This document shows, in pieces, positions 10,275 through 19,415 of a DNA stretch of 64,000 bases; position 1 is the first letter of the stretch, and each line of letters starts with the position of its first letter. Made by a program: the position numbers and the translations under genes. The notes under the pieces are model-generated. The model was not told where the DNA came from. It saw only the letters and a list, made by a program, of their open reading frames with translations, and ran no database searches. Origin of the DNA: Thalassospira lucentensis MCCC 1A00383 = DSM 14000 (lineage in GTDB: Bacteria > Pseudomonadota > Alphaproteobacteria > Rhodospirillales > Thalassospiraceae); NCBI RefSeq assembly GCF_000421265.1, contig NZ_ATWN01000009.1:1-64000 (forward strand), given 5' to 3'.

Positions 10275-10316
10275 CCACAAAAAAAGCCTGCCATTTCTGG
10301 CAGGCTTTTTTTGTGG
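10275..10316. terminator. Bidirectional terminator between eipB and arsR
   Basis: Stem AAAAAAAGCCTGCC / GGCAGGCTTTTTTT with an ATTTCT loop. It has A- and T-tracts on both sides, so it works for both convergent genes. Confidence 0.92.
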
Positions 10317-10337
10317 GGAGATCCCGCTATTCTATTT

Positions 10338-10652
10338 TCAGGCTGCGGCAGCATTGCTTGTTTCGCAATACAGCCCATACAGTGTTTTGATCACGCGCAA
10401 CGCGTCATCACCCTGAAGAGAATAATAGATGGTTTGTGCTTCGCGACGGGTTTTCACCAGTTTGTCGCGACGCAGGCGTGCCAGATGCTGTGATAGTGCG
10501 GACTGACTTAGTCCGACAATACGTTCCAGCTCGCCAACGGATTTCTCGCCTTCGTTAAGTTGGCAAAGAATAAGCAGTCTGCTCTGATTGCTCATTGCCT
10601 TAAGCAGGGTGCTCGCCTGCTCGGCATTGTGTTCCAGATGGTTTAATTCCAT
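10338..10652 (-). CDS. ArsR-family repressor, dithiol (BigR/SqrR-like)
   Basis: 104-residue winged-helix repressor. The helix-turn-helix is VGELERIVGLSQSALSQHLARLRR (about 39-62), followed by the wing KLVKTRREAQTIYYSL. It lacks the metal-site CVCDL motif of ArsR/SmtB, but has one cysteine in the helix before the HTH (Cys30, LLILCQL) and one in the last helix (Cys96, GLYCE). The 66-residue spacing equals that of the persulfide-sensing pair in SqrR and BigR. A sulfide- or redox-responsive repressor is therefore inferred. No sulfide-oxidation gene is adjacent; the target may be distant or autoregulatory. A paralogue with the same pair lies at 36638-36946. Confidence 0.85.
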   Translation of the reverse strand: MELNHLEHNAEQASTLLKAMSNQSRLLILCQLNEGEKSVGELERIVGLSQSALSQHLARLRRDKLVKTRREAQTIYYSLQGDDALRVIKTLYGLYCETSNAAAA

Positions 10653-11233
10653 TTGGCTTCCTTATAAACATGGCCTCAACGGGCCATTGTCCCAATGAAA
10701 ATACCATATAGTTACCATTTACGCTGACGGCAACTTTTAAGAAGTATTTCCATGCTTTCTACAACCAATTATCCGGGAAGGTTTGGACAATTCAACCCGA
10801 TCAAATCAGTATGCACCTTATTCTCAAGTATATGACGTTTCTGTCAAGATAGTGTTTTCACAGACGCTTGCGGAAAACCGCATTGCTTTGGTCATAAACT
10901 TGTTTTTGTCGTCCGTCTGTCGAATGCCGAACATGTATCCCGGCTTTCGCCCGGAAATGGAATTCTACAGATTTTCTAACGTATTACACTACTTTAGAAA
11001 GTTTTTACGCCTATTTTAGGGCAATCTATTGGTCGATTGATGGTGACGTGGTTTTTCGGTTTTGTTCATCATGATTATCGAATATCACGCGTTTATTATG
11101 TAAGGCTGTGCGATCCGTCACACCAGATCATAAAACAGTTCCAATTCGCAGACTCGGTGCATGACGAAAAAGCCAGAGACCCATCAGCGCCGGTTAAAGA
11201 ACTTGCGATGACCCGGTCTGATGTGCTGATTTA
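10653..11233. other. Intergenic region without a supported gene
   Basis: About 580 bases, AT-richer than its surroundings. It holds the arsR promoter side, including a short inverted repeat TGGCC-N5-GGCCA near 10671. The short open frames here lack ribosome binding sites and recognisable sequence. I see no tRNA or other structured RNA. Confidence 0.5.
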
Positions 11234-11497
11234 GGGTCTGAACCCAATTGAATGCTTGAAATGGTCGCGAGGAATTTGTGCGGATATCAGGAGCATTACC
11301 GCAGCAAGGCTCGCTGCCTTGCAAGGTGATGCGACGCAATAGCCCGTGCAAATTCCTCCGATCCGAAGGACATCAGGACAACCTGCGACCTGCTGCGTCA
11401 ATCCCCTTGCCCGGGGCAACACCCCGCGCGGCGGAGATTTCCTTGCATGTCTTGCTTGTTCTGATGCCATTTTAAACATTCAATTGGGTTCAGACCC
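11234..11497. mobile_element. 264-bp MITE with 31-bp terminal inverted repeats
   Basis: Non-coding miniature inverted-repeat element. The left end begins GGGTCTGAACCCAATTG and the right end is its reverse complement; 29 of 31 terminal bases pair. TA lies immediately outside each end (11232-11233 and 11498-11499), consistent with a 2-bp target duplication. Inside are two hairpin domains: GAGGAATTTG-type arms at 11269-11283/11344-11358 enclosing a GCAAGGC/GCCTTGC hairpin (11304-11322), and arms at 11368-11381/11456-11469. It carries no transposase. Its end resembles the IS5-family end at position 351, so mobilisation in trans by such a transposase is inferred. It lies just upstream of the deacetylase gene. 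Confidence 0.88.
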
Positions 11498-11639
11498 TAA
11501 AACAAAGTGGCGGTATATTCTTGCTGCTAAAACAAAACCCGTCACAAGAGCGCGAAGCATCCCGTGTCATCGCGCCGTTATGGCCGTTCATATGCCGCTG
11601 GCCATACAGGGAAACCAAAACAGGAAGGCGATCCAGACC

Positions 11640-12569
11640 GTGGCGACATTGTTTGTGACTCATCACAATTGCATCGAACATGACACCGGGCCGGGACATC
11701 CCGAAAGCCCCGATCGGTTACGCGTGATACAGCGTGTGCTTGAGTCTGAGGAATTCATGTTCCTGCACCGTGAAGAAGCCCCGAAAGCAGACATCAATCT
11801 GATCAAGTCAGTCCATGACCCGGACTATGTCGATAGCGTCATGGCATCAATCCCGACTGAGGGTGTTATCGCCCTTGATGGTGATACCTATATGTCGCCG
11901 GGGACATGGGATGCAGCCCTTCGTGCGGCGGGCGGGGCATGTGTTGCGGTGGATGCGGTGATGGCCGGGCACGAACGCAATGCGTTTGTTGGCGTGCGCC
12001 CGCCCGGTCACCATGCGGAATATAACCGCGCGATGGGGTTCTGCCTGTTTAACAATGCCGCAGTTGCCGCCCGTCATGCGCGCAATACATACGGGATCAA
12101 GCGCGTGGCGGTGATGGATTTCGATGTCCATCATGGCAATGGCACGCAGGATTTGTTCTGGAACGATCCCGATCTGTTTTATTGCTCCACCCATCAATGG
12201 CCGCTTTATCCCGGCACGGGGGCGGAAACCGAACGCGGGTGTGCCAATAATATCCTCAATGTCGGGTTGGAAGCCGGATCGGGGACGGCAGAACTACAGC
12301 ATGCCTTTACGCAAACGGTATTGCCGGGCATTGCTGCGTTCAAGCCAGAACTTCTGATCATTTCGGCCGGGTTTGATGCCCATAAAAACGATCCTCTGGC
12401 CGGATTGACGTTTTCCGATGATGATTTTGTCTGGATGACACAGCAATTGATGGCACTTGCGGATGGGCAGTGTCAGGGGAGGGTGGTTTCGATCCTTGAG
12501 GGGGGCTATGACCTGCCGTCGCTGGCGAAATGCGTTCTGATGCATGTGCGGACACTCATGATGGGCTAA
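11640..12569 (+). CDS. Histone deacetylase-like (AcuC/HDAC class II) amidohydrolase
   Basis: 309 residues. Zinc-dependent deacetylase fold acting on acetylated lysine, polyamines or acetoin-related substrates; the substrate here is unknown. Visible hallmarks are the EHDTGPGHPESPDRL opening, the tandem-histidine motif RPPGHHAE, zinc ligands DFDVHHGNG (Asp and His), the third ligand SAGFDAH with NDPLAG following, and the catalytic tyrosine-side loop LEGGYD. The GTG at 11640 gives the family-typical start VATLFVTHHNC with AGGAAGG 11 bases upstream. In-frame ATGs at 11580 and 11592 are alternatives. The open frame continues back into the MITE, but that part is not coding. The MITE end lies 142 bp upstream, so its promoter may be in or near the element. 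Confidence 0.9.
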   Translation: MATLFVTHHNCIEHDTGPGHPESPDRLRVIQRVLESEEFMFLHREEAPKADINLIKSVHDPDYVDSVMASIPTEGVIALDGDTYMSPGTWDAALRAAGGACVAVDAVMAGHERNAFVGVRPPGHHAEYNRAMGFCLFNNAAVAARHARNTYGIKRVAVMDFDVHHGNGTQDLFWNDPDLFYCSTHQWPLYPGTGAETERGCANNILNVGLEAGSGTAELQHAFTQTVLPGIAAFKPELLIISAGFDAHKNDPLAGLTFSDDDFVWMTQQLMALADGQCQGRVVSILEGGYDLPSLAKCVLMHVRTLMMG

Positions 12570-12696
12570 CGGTCGGCTAAGGGTTTGTTATTGCGGTTCG
12601 CGCGAATGTTTCATGATGACGAAATTCCGTTCTGTCTGGTTGCCCTGAAACCGATCAGGGCGTAAACTTCGCGCCAATCAAATTAATGGAGCTTAC

Positions 12697-12960
12697 ATGT
12701 CCGAGGCTACTGCATCCCCCGCCATCCCCGAAGATATCGCCAAACTCAGCTTTGAAGAGGCACTGGGACAGCTTGAAACCCTTGTCCGTCAGCTTGAGCA
12801 AGGTCAGGTCGGGCTTGATGACGCGATTGCATCCTACGAACGTGGTGCGGCACTCAAACGCCATTGTGCGGACAAGCTGCGCACCGCCGAAGAGCGCATT
12901 GAGAAAATTACGCTGAATGCAGATGGCCGTCCGGCTGCTACACCCACTGAAATTGAATAA
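12697..12960 (+). CDS. xseB: Exodeoxyribonuclease VII small subunit
   Basis: 87 residues, the usual size. XseB assembles with XseA to form exonuclease VII, which degrades single-stranded DNA. The conserved core is LSFEEALGQLETLVRQLEQG, followed by LDDAIASYERGAALKRHC, a coiled-coil pair of helices. GGAG precedes the ATG by 6 bases. It begins the xseB-ispA-hydrolase-dxs run on the plus strand, an arrangement common in proteobacteria; the ispA start lies 11 bases after the stop. Confidence 0.94.
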   Translation: MSEATASPAIPEDIAKLSFEEALGQLETLVRQLEQGQVGLDDAIASYERGAALKRHCADKLRTAEERIEKITLNADGRPAATPTEIE

Positions 12961-12971
12961 TCGGAGACCGC

Positions 12972-13868
12972 GTGGTGAGTTATGACCTGCTTGCCGGACT
13001 GAGTGTTGCTGCTGCCGATCTTGGCGAGACGCTCGATGATATTTTGCCACGTCCCAATGGCCAGATTGAGCAACGCCTGTATCAGGCGATGCGCTATTCA
13101 ACCTTGGGCGATGGTAAACGCTTGCGCCCGTTTTTGGTGCTGAGCTCAGCATCCCTGTTCAAGGTATCGCGCCGTTCGGCCCTTCGGGTCGCGGCTGCTG
13201 TTGAAATGGTGCACAGCTATTCGCTGATCCATGACGATTTGCCAGCGATGGATGATGATGATCTGCGTCGTGGCAAGCCAAGCTGCCACAAGCAGTTTGA
13301 CGAGGCGACGGCGATCTTGGCGGGAGATGCACTTTTAACCCAAGCCTTTGAAGTGATCGCCGATGAGGATACCCATCCCGATCCGCGTGTTTGCACTGAT
13401 CTTGTTCGGGCCTTGGCGCGTGCTGCCGGACCGAACGGCATGGTTGGCGGGCAGATGATTGATTTGGCGGGCGAGGGCCAGTCGTTTGATCAGGCGCAAG
13501 TGACCCATTTGCATCTGTTGAAAACCGGTCGGATGTTTGCCTTTGCCTGCGAAGCCGGGGCGATTTTGGGCAAGGCGCCAAAAAGTATTCGCATGGCGTT
13601 GCGCTCCTATGCCCATGACATGGGGCTGGCGTTTCAGATCAAGGATGACCTTCTTGATGTTGAGGCAAGTTCGGAAGAACTGGGCAAGACCGCAGGCAAG
13701 GATGTTGATCAGGATAAATCAACCTTCGTCAAATTGCTTGGGATCGATCAGGCCCGTGATCAGGCGCAAATGCTGTGTGATCAGGCCATCAATCATCTGG
13801 GGTGCTTTGACGCCGAAGCCGAACCACTGCGCGCCGTCGCACGGTTCGTGGTTGAGCGCGGTCGATAA
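12972..13868 (+). CDS. ispA: Geranylgeranyl/farnesyl diphosphate synthase
   Basis: 298-residue short-chain trans-prenyltransferase that condenses isopentenyl diphosphate with allylic diphosphates. The first aspartate-rich motif is DDLPAMDDDDLRRG (about 80) and the second is FQIKDDLLD (about 222). KPSCHKQFDEATAILAGDALL and GGQMIDLAGEG are also typical. The start is one of two tandem GTG codons; the second, at 12975, is better spaced from CGGAGA. The product supplies prenyl chains for quinone, undecaprenyl and carotenoid synthesis, and the gene is transcribed with dxs, which makes the first intermediate of the same pathway. Confidence 0.94.
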   Translation: MVSYDLLAGLSVAAADLGETLDDILPRPNGQIEQRLYQAMRYSTLGDGKRLRPFLVLSSASLFKVSRRSALRVAAAVEMVHSYSLIHDDLPAMDDDDLRRGKPSCHKQFDEATAILAGDALLTQAFEVIADEDTHPDPRVCTDLVRALARAAGPNGMVGGQMIDLAGEGQSFDQAQVTHLHLLKTGRMFAFACEAGAILGKAPKSIRMALRSYAHDMGLAFQIKDDLLDVEASSEELGKTAGKDVDQDKSTFVKLLGIDQARDQAQMLCDQAINHLGCFDAEAEPLRAVARFVVERGR

Positions 13869-13879
13869 GAGCGCCTAAT

Positions 13880-14848
13880 ATGACGGATCAGCCGCAGTAT
13901 ACAGCCGGTTTTCGCGACCGGCTGTTTGACAAAGACCCGTTCCCACTGGCGATCTGGTATCCGGCGGAAACCGGCGAGAAACCCGTGCGGCATATGGGGG
14001 TTGTTTCCAGTGCGGCCCGCAACGCGCCTTTTGCAGATGGCGGGCCGTTTCCTATGGTGGTGTTTTCGCATGGGTCGGAAGGGCATCGGTTCAATCAGTT
14101 CTGGCTGGCGGAATATCTTGCGCGGCGAGGTTATATCGTTGCCGTCCCACAACATGCGGGCGACAATTACCTTGATGCGTCCGAGGCGCGCCAATTGGCG
14201 ATCATTGAACGCCGCCCGCGTGAAATGGCGCTTGCCCTTGATCTGTTGCTGGATCACGGCGATATCGCACCGCATATCGATCAAGATAAAATCTATGCCC
14301 TCGGCCATTCGGCGGGCGGGGCGACGGTGCTTAAGATGGCCGGATGGGATTTTGATGCCAGGGCGTGGCAAAGCTATTGCGCGGTCAATGCGGATAAAGA
14401 CCATGTGATTTGCCAATATGCGCCGCAAGATCATCACATTGAAGGACTACAAGGTCGATATGGTGGGCCGGTGGTTTCCGTACGCGATGACCGGATTTCT
14501 GCCGTGGTTGCGATTACGCCAGCCTTTGGGGTGGCGGCAACCGATGATGGATTGGCTGATATCAATGTGCCGGTGTTGTTTGTCGAGGCGGATACAGACG
14601 AAATCCTTCTGGATCAGGTTAATGCGGCGCATTTTCGCAAACTGTTGAAGGGCCGTGCAAAATTTGTTCGGATCAAGGGCGCAGGGCATTATTCATTTTT
14701 GCCCAAATGTACGCCCTATATTGCCGAAAATTTCGGCTTTTTATGCCGGGATTTCGGGCGGGATCGAGAGGCCATTCACCGCACCGTCGAGCAGGTTGTT
14801 TATGGCTTTTTGCAGCATGTGAAAACAGGTGAAATTCAGGGTCGCTAA
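13880..14848 (+). CDS. Alpha/beta hydrolase, PAF-acetylhydrolase-like
   Basis: 322 residues, cytosolic alpha/beta hydrolase. The oxyanion-side motif is MVVFSHGSEG, the nucleophile elbow ALGHSAGGATVL (Ser about 141). The likely acid is in VEADTDEIL and the catalytic histidine in GAGHYSF. The overall pattern resembles the PAF acetylhydrolase/dienelactone hydrolase families. It starts 12 bases after ispA and ends about 100 bases before dxs, so it appears to be an accessory insertion in the ispA-dxs run. The substrate is unknown; a lipid or ester is possible. Confidence 0.75.
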   Translation: MTDQPQYTAGFRDRLFDKDPFPLAIWYPAETGEKPVRHMGVVSSAARNAPFADGGPFPMVVFSHGSEGHRFNQFWLAEYLARRGYIVAVPQHAGDNYLDASEARQLAIIERRPREMALALDLLLDHGDIAPHIDQDKIYALGHSAGGATVLKMAGWDFDARAWQSYCAVNADKDHVICQYAPQDHHIEGLQGRYGGPVVSVRDDRISAVVAITPAFGVAATDDGLADINVPVLFVEADTDEILLDQVNAAHFRKLLKGRAKFVRIKGAGHYSFLPKCTPYIAENFGFLCRDFGRDREAIHRTVEQVVYGFLQHVKTGEIQGR

Positions 14849-14949
14849 ATCAAGTGAACCCCGCTATTTTACGCTGCTTGCAACATCGGGCTTAACACGT
14901 CACCCTGTTGTAACAATCGTCTTATAAAAAATTGAAAATTGAGATCGGT

Positions 14950-16869
14950 ATGAGCACGACCTCCAAGACCCCGCTCCTTGATACGGTGAACACTCCGGAA
15001 GACCTGCGCACGTTGCAGCCTGCCCAGATGAAGCAGATTGCCGATGAATTGCGCGCCGAGGTGATTGACGCCGTGTCTGTCACTGGCGGCCATCTTGGCG
15101 CTGGCCTTGGTGTGGTTGAGTTGACGGTTGCCATTCATTACCTGTTTGATACGCCCTATGACCGGGTGATCTGGGATGTCGGGCATCAATGCTATCCCCA
15201 TAAAATTCTGACCGGGCGGCGTGACCGTATGCGCACCATTCGTCAGGGGGGCGGTTTGTCGGGCTTTACCAAACGATCCGAGTCTGAATATGACCCGTTT
15301 GGGGCGGGGCATAGCTCCACCTCGATCTCGGCCGGTCTTGGCATGGCAGTTGCCAACCAGCTTTCTGAAGATAAACGTAAAAACGTCATTGCCGTGATTG
15401 GCGATGGGTCGATGAGTGCGGGCATGGCCTATGAGGCGATGAACAATGCCGCGGCGACCGATCAGCGTTTGATTGTGATTTTGAATGACAACGACATGTC
15501 GATTGCCCCGCCGGTGGGTTCCATGTCGGGGTATTTGTCGCGCCTGATTTCCGGTAAGGGGTATCAGGGGCTTCGTAATGCCGCCAAGGGCCTGACCAAG
15601 CATTTGCCGCGTCAGATTGAAGAAGCAGCACGCAAGCTTGAAGAATATACCCGTGGCATGGTCACGGGTGGCACGCTGTTTGAAGAAATGGGTTTCTTCT
15701 ATGTCGGGCCGATTGATGGTCACAACATGGATCATCTGTTGCCGGTTTTGAAAAACGTGCGTGATGCCAAGGTTGATGGCCCGATCCTGATTCATGCGGT
15801 GACGCAAAAGGGTAAGGGTTATGGTCCGGCGGAAAATGCCGCTGATAAATATCACGGCGTTGCCAAGTTTGACGTTGTGACCGGCAAGCAGGCCAAACCA
15901 ACCCCCAATGCACCAAGCTACACCAAGGTGTACGGCGAAACACTGGTCAAGCTGGCCGAAAAGGATGATAAGGTTACGGCGATTACGGCCGCCATGCCAT
16001 CGGGCACCGGTGTAAACATCTTTGCCGATCATTTCCCCGATCGTGCCTTTGACGTCGGGATAGCCGAACAGCATGCGGTGACCTTTGCCGCCGGGATGGC
16101 GTGCGAAGGATATAAACCGTTCTGCACGCTCTATTCGACGTTCTTGCAGCGCGCCTATGATCAGGTTGTGCATGATGTCGCAATTCAGAATTTGCCGGTG
16201 CGCTTTGCGATGGATCGGGCCGGATTGGTCGGGGCCGATGGGGCCACCCATGCCGGGGCGTATGATATTGCCTATCTGGGGTGCTTGCCGAACTTTGTTC
16301 TGATGGCGGCGGCCGATGAGGCCGAACTGGTGCATATGACCACCACGGCGTGGGCGATTGATGATCGCCCCAGTGCGTTCCGCTATCCGCGCGGCGAAGG
16401 GGTTGGCGTTGAAATGCCGACCGAGGGTCAGGTTCTTGAAATCGGTAAGGGCCGTATCCTGCGCGAAGGTGGGAAGATTGCCATCCTGTCGTATGGTACG
16501 CGTCTGGCGGAGGCATTGATTGCCGCCGAGGACCTTGCCGCACGCGGATTGCCCGCCACGGTGGCTGATGCGCGGTTTGCCAAACCGCTGGATCATCAAT
16601 TGATTGCCGATCTTGCACGTAACCACGAAGTGCTGATCACCATTGAAGAAGGATCAATCGGCGGGTTCGGTGCGATGGTGTTGCAGCATATGGCAGGCCA
16701 AGGATTGCTTGATAACGGGCTTAAAATCCGCACCATGGCCTTGCCAGATGTGTTGATGGATCATGACAAGCCGGAAATCCAGTATGAAAAAGCCGAGCTT
16801 GATGCCAAGGCAATTGTTAAAACCGCCCTTGGTGCGCTGGGCTTGAGCGAAAGCAAGGCGCGGGCGTAA
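14950..16869 (+). CDS. dxs: 1-deoxy-D-xylulose-5-phosphate synthase
   Basis: 639 residues. Thiamine diphosphate enzyme joining pyruvate and glyceraldehyde 3-phosphate in the first step of the MEP isoprenoid pathway. The ThDP-binding [17 protein letters not shown] motif ends with the required Asn. [16 protein letters not shown] and [10 protein letters not shown] are diagnostic of DXS, and the second half holds the transketolase pyrimidine and C-terminal domains ([15 protein letters not shown]). The ATG at 14950 follows a GAG at good spacing; an upstream TTG at 14932 is in frame but less likely. Closes the isoprenoid block and is followed by a terminator. Confidence 0.95.
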   Translation: MSTTSKTPLLDTVNTPEDLRTLQPAQMKQIADELRAEVIDAVSVTGGHLGAGLGVVELTVAIHYLFDTPYDRVIWDVGHQCYPHKILTGRRDRMRTIRQGGGLSGFTKRSESEYDPFGAGHSSTSISAGLGMAVANQLSEDKRKNVIAVIGDGSMSAGMAYEAMNNAAATDQRLIVILNDNDMSIAPPVGSMSGYLSRLISGKGYQGLRNAAKGLTKHLPRQIEEAARKLEEYTRGMVTGGTLFEEMGFFYVGPIDGHNMDHLLPVLKNVRDAKVDGPILIHAVTQKGKGYGPAENAADKYHGVAKFDVVTGKQAKPTPNAPSYTKVYGETLVKLAEKDDKVTAITAAMPSGTGVNIFADHFPDRAFDVGIAEQHAVTFAAGMACEGYKPFCTLYSTFLQRAYDQVVHDVAIQNLPVRFAMDRAGLVGADGATHAGAYDIAYLGCLPNFVLMAAADEAELVHMTTTAWAIDDRPSAFRYPRGEGVGVEMPTEGQVLEIGKGRILREGGKIAILSYGTRLAEALIAAEDLAARGLPATVADARFAKPLDHQLIADLARNHEVLITIEEGSIGGFGAMVLQHMAGQGLLDNGLKIRTMALPDVLMDHDKPEIQYEKAELDAKAIVKTALGALGLSESKARA

Positions 16870-16903
16870 ACAAGGCGCTAGAATTTATTGGACTGAAAAT
16901 AGG

Positions 16904-16937
16904 AACGCCGCCTCGGTTCAGCCGGGCGGCGTTTTGT
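16904..16937 (+). terminator. Terminator after dxs
   Basis: Stem AACGCCGCC / GGCGGCGTT with a 12-base loop followed by TTGTTAT. It reaches the stop codon of the convergent SDR gene. Confidence 0.85.
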
Positions 16938-17719
16938 TATTTGGCATAGATCATCTTGTGTGTCATGCCGCCATCAATGCGGATGGTCTCCCCGGTCATA
17001 AATCCTGATTGTGCAGGATCCAGCAGGAAGGAAACAGCCTGTGCGATGTCTTCTGGCGTGCCAACGCGCCCGACGGGATGTTGCGATTTGTCGGTTTCGC
17101 TGTGGTCGGGCGACGACTTGTTGGATTGTTTTTGCCAATCGCTGACCTCGATCCAGCCCGGCGCAATGGCATTGACTCGCACATCCCCCGATAGGCTGAC
17201 CGCCAGGGCGTGGGTGAGGGCGACGATGCCGCCCTTGGACGCGGCATAGGATTCTGTGTCGGGTTCGGACTGAAACGCGCGGGTCGAAGTGATGTTAATA
17301 ATCGCACCGCTGGTCTTGCGCAGGTGCTGGGTTGCGTGCTTGGTCGTTAAGAACACACCGCCAAGATTGACATTGATCATTCGTTGCCAGTCGTCCCAGT
17401 CAAGATGTTCGACCGAGCCGGAATGCGGGTTGGCAATGCCGGCATTGTTGACAAGGCCATCAATGCGGCCAAATCGGTCAATCGTGCGTTGCACGGCGAT
17501 GGCGACATCCTTTTCGTTGGAAACATCGCCCGGGAAAAACAGGCACCGGGTCCGGGTTTCATCGTCGAGTGCGGCCATGACTTCATGCCCGGCTTCTTCA
17601 TCACGGTCAAACATCATGACTTTCCACCCGGACTTCAAAAGGTGCTGGGCGATGCCAAGGCCAAGTCCCTGTGCGCCACCGGTGATAAACGCAACTTTGT
17701 GGTCGGGGTGATCAATCAT
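16937..17719 (-). CDS. Short-chain dehydrogenase/reductase
   Basis: 260 residues, classical SDR. The nucleotide-binding motif is ITGGAQGLGLGIA near the N-terminus, then LVNNAGIANP and a catalytic Ser-Tyr-Lys set (ITSTRAF, then SYAASKGG). VNAIAPGWIEV and a C-terminal MTGETIRIDGGMTHK complete the fold. The MIDHPDHK start at 17719 is preceded by AAAGG; the open frame extends 15 codons further but those are not conserved-looking. A terminator at 17803-17835 separates it from matB, so it is probably not part of the malonate operon. Substrate unknown. Confidence 0.85.
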   Translation of the reverse strand: MIDHPDHKVAFITGGAQGLGLGIAQHLLKSGWKVMMFDRDEEAGHEVMAALDDETRTRCLFFPGDVSNEKDVAIAVQRTIDRFGRIDGLVNNAGIANPHSGSVEHLDWDDWQRMINVNLGGVFLTTKHATQHLRKTSGAIINITSTRAFQSEPDTESYAASKGGIVALTHALAVSLSGDVRVNAIAPGWIEVSDWQKQSNKSSPDHSETDKSQHPVGRVGTPEDIAQAVSFLLDPAQSGFMTGETIRIDGGMTHKMIYAK

Positions 17720-17802
17720 GACGGGCCTTTGTCTGGAGTGCGGGGATATGCCGGAAGTGGACATGTCATAACTGGTTTACGATGGGCGCACGCGCAAGGC
17801 CC

Positions 17803-17835
17803 AAAAAAAATCCGGCCAGAACGTTTCTGACCGGA
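17803..17835 (-). terminator. Terminator of the mat operon
   Basis: On the minus strand, TTCCGGTCAGAA / TTCTGGCCGGA (one mismatch) is followed by eight T residues, 43 bases after the matB stop. Confidence 0.9.
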
Positions 17836-17877
17836 AGTTGGGTGCTGCGTGTCCGGCAGCGGGAGATAGCGAGTGGC

Positions 17878-19404
17878 TTATTTAGGCCCTGTGGCAAAGG
17901 TGTCTTCGTAGGCTTTGCGCAGTTGGGCTTTTTGAATTTTGCCCATGGTGTTGCGCGGCAGTTCATCCAAAATCCAGATGCGTTTGGGGACTTTGAATTT
18001 TGCCAGTTTGTCCTGTGTGCGTTTGATGATGGCATCGGTGTCGGGCGTGCTGCCGTTTGCGGGGACAATCACGCCAGCAACGGCTTCGCCAAAGTCGGGA
18101 TGCGGCAAGCCAAAGATCGCAACTTCATCAACTTCGTCATAGTCGGCGATGATTTCTTCGACTTCTTTGGGATAGACGTTAAAGCCCCCCGAAATGATCA
18201 GATCCTTGTCCCGACCAACGATGGTGATGTAACCGTCTTCGCCGATGGTGGCGAGATCACCGGTGATAAAGAACCCATCAGAGCGAAACTCCGACGCGGT
18301 TTTTTCGGGCATCTGCCAGTATCCCTTAAACACATTCGGGCCACGGACTTCGAGAACGCCAATTTCACCAGCGCCAAGAACCTTGCCGTCCTTGTCACAG
18401 ACGCGCGCCTCGGTACCCGGTAATGTCGGGCCAACTGCACCGGGGCGACGTTCGCCGTCCAGCGGATTGGATGTGTTCATACAGGTTTCGGTCATGCCAT
18501 AGCGTTCAAGGATTTTATGCCCGGTCCGTTCAAAGAACGCATCATGGGTTTCGGCCAGAAGCGGGGCCGACCCCGAAACGAACAACCGCATGTTAGCGGT
18601 AACATCCTTGGTAAACTGCGGATGTGCGAGAAGGCGGGTATAGAAGGTCGGAACCCCCATCAGAACGGTTGATTGCGGCAAACGTTCAATCACATCATCA
18701 GCATCGAATTTCGGAAGCAGGATGACCTTGCCACCATTCATCAGCATGATGTTGATGGCGACAAACAGGCCGTGGGTGTGGAAAAGCGGCAGGGCATGCA
18801 GCAATGTATCGCCGGGTTTGAAACCCCATGCGGAATGCAGCGTTTTGGCGTTTGATCCCAGATTGTTATGGGTCAACATCGCCCCCTTGGACCGGCCGGT
18901 GGTGCCCGATGTGTACAGGATGGCGGCAACGTCATCCTTGTTGGCATCAACCACATCAATAAGCGGGGTCACGTTTTTGGCCTGATCATTCAGGCTGCCA
19001 TCCCCGGCACTGCCAAGCGACAGGATAGTGCCGACGTTATTTTTGCCGCCAAGTTCCTGTGCGACATCAATGTTTGCCGGACGGCAGACAAAGACACGCG
19101 GGGCCGCATCACCAAGGAAATAGGCGATCTCGTCACCGGTGTAGGCGGTGTTGAGCGGCAGATGGATCGCCCCAAGTTGCAGGCAAGCCAGATACAGTGC
19201 GAGGACATCGGACGATTTATCGACCTGTGCGGCAACGCGGTCGCCCTTGATGACACCATGGAATGCCAAAACAGCGGCATAGCGCCCGGTCTGGTCAATC
19301 AGCCAGGCAAAGCTGCGTTCCGTGCCGTCTCGTTCGACCAAAAACGTCTTTGATTTGTCTGCCGGGAAGCGGTCAAGGAAGGTTTGAAATAGATTATCTG
19401 ACAT
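17878..19404 (-). CDS. matB: Malonyl-CoA synthetase
   Basis: 508 residues, adenylate-forming acyl-CoA synthetase. MatB activates malonate with ATP and CoA. The P-loop-like motif YTSGTTGRSKGAMLTHNN (about 160-177), the RYGMTETCMNTSNPLDGERR segment (the A5 motif, with a MatB-type basic residue afterwards), GDLATIGEDGY, and the catalytic lysine region PRNTMGKIQKAQLRK near the C-terminus are all present. It follows matA by 11 bases. Context with malonyl-CoA decarboxylase and a TRAP transporter supports malonate rather than another acid. Confidence 0.93.
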   Translation of the reverse strand: MSDNLFQTFLDRFPADKSKTFLVERDGTERSFAWLIDQTGRYAAVLAFHGVIKGDRVAAQVDKSSDVLALYLACLQLGAIHLPLNTAYTGDEIAYFLGDAAPRVFVCRPANIDVAQELGGKNNVGTILSLGSAGDGSLNDQAKNVTPLIDVVDANKDDVAAILYTSGTTGRSKGAMLTHNNLGSNAKTLHSAWGFKPGDTLLHALPLFHTHGLFVAINIMLMNGGKVILLPKFDADDVIERLPQSTVLMGVPTFYTRLLAHPQFTKDVTANMRLFVSGSAPLLAETHDAFFERTGHKILERYGMTETCMNTSNPLDGERRPGAVGPTLPGTEARVCDKDGKVLGAGEIGVLEVRGPNVFKGYWQMPEKTASEFRSDGFFITGDLATIGEDGYITIVGRDKDLIISGGFNVYPKEVEEIIADYDEVDEVAIFGLPHPDFGEAVAGVIVPANGSTPDTDAIIKRTQDKLAKFKVPKRIWILDELPRNTMGKIQKAQLRKAYEDTFATGPK

Positions 19405-19415
19405 GGTCTTGTTCC

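Noticed and set aside
10783-11234. Two short plus-strand open frames upstream of the MITE
   Set aside because: No ribosome binding site, no recognisable sequence and AT-rich composition unlike the coding neighbours.
11346-11639. N-terminal extension of the deacetylase into the MITE
   Set aside because: Those residues lack similarity to HDAC proteins and arise by chance read-through of the element; the family start is at 11640 or slightly upstream.
14869-16626. A 585-codon open frame antisense to dxs
   Set aside because: It is the mirror of a highly conserved gene; the translation is rich in His, Gly and Arg with no family resemblance and no ribosome binding site.
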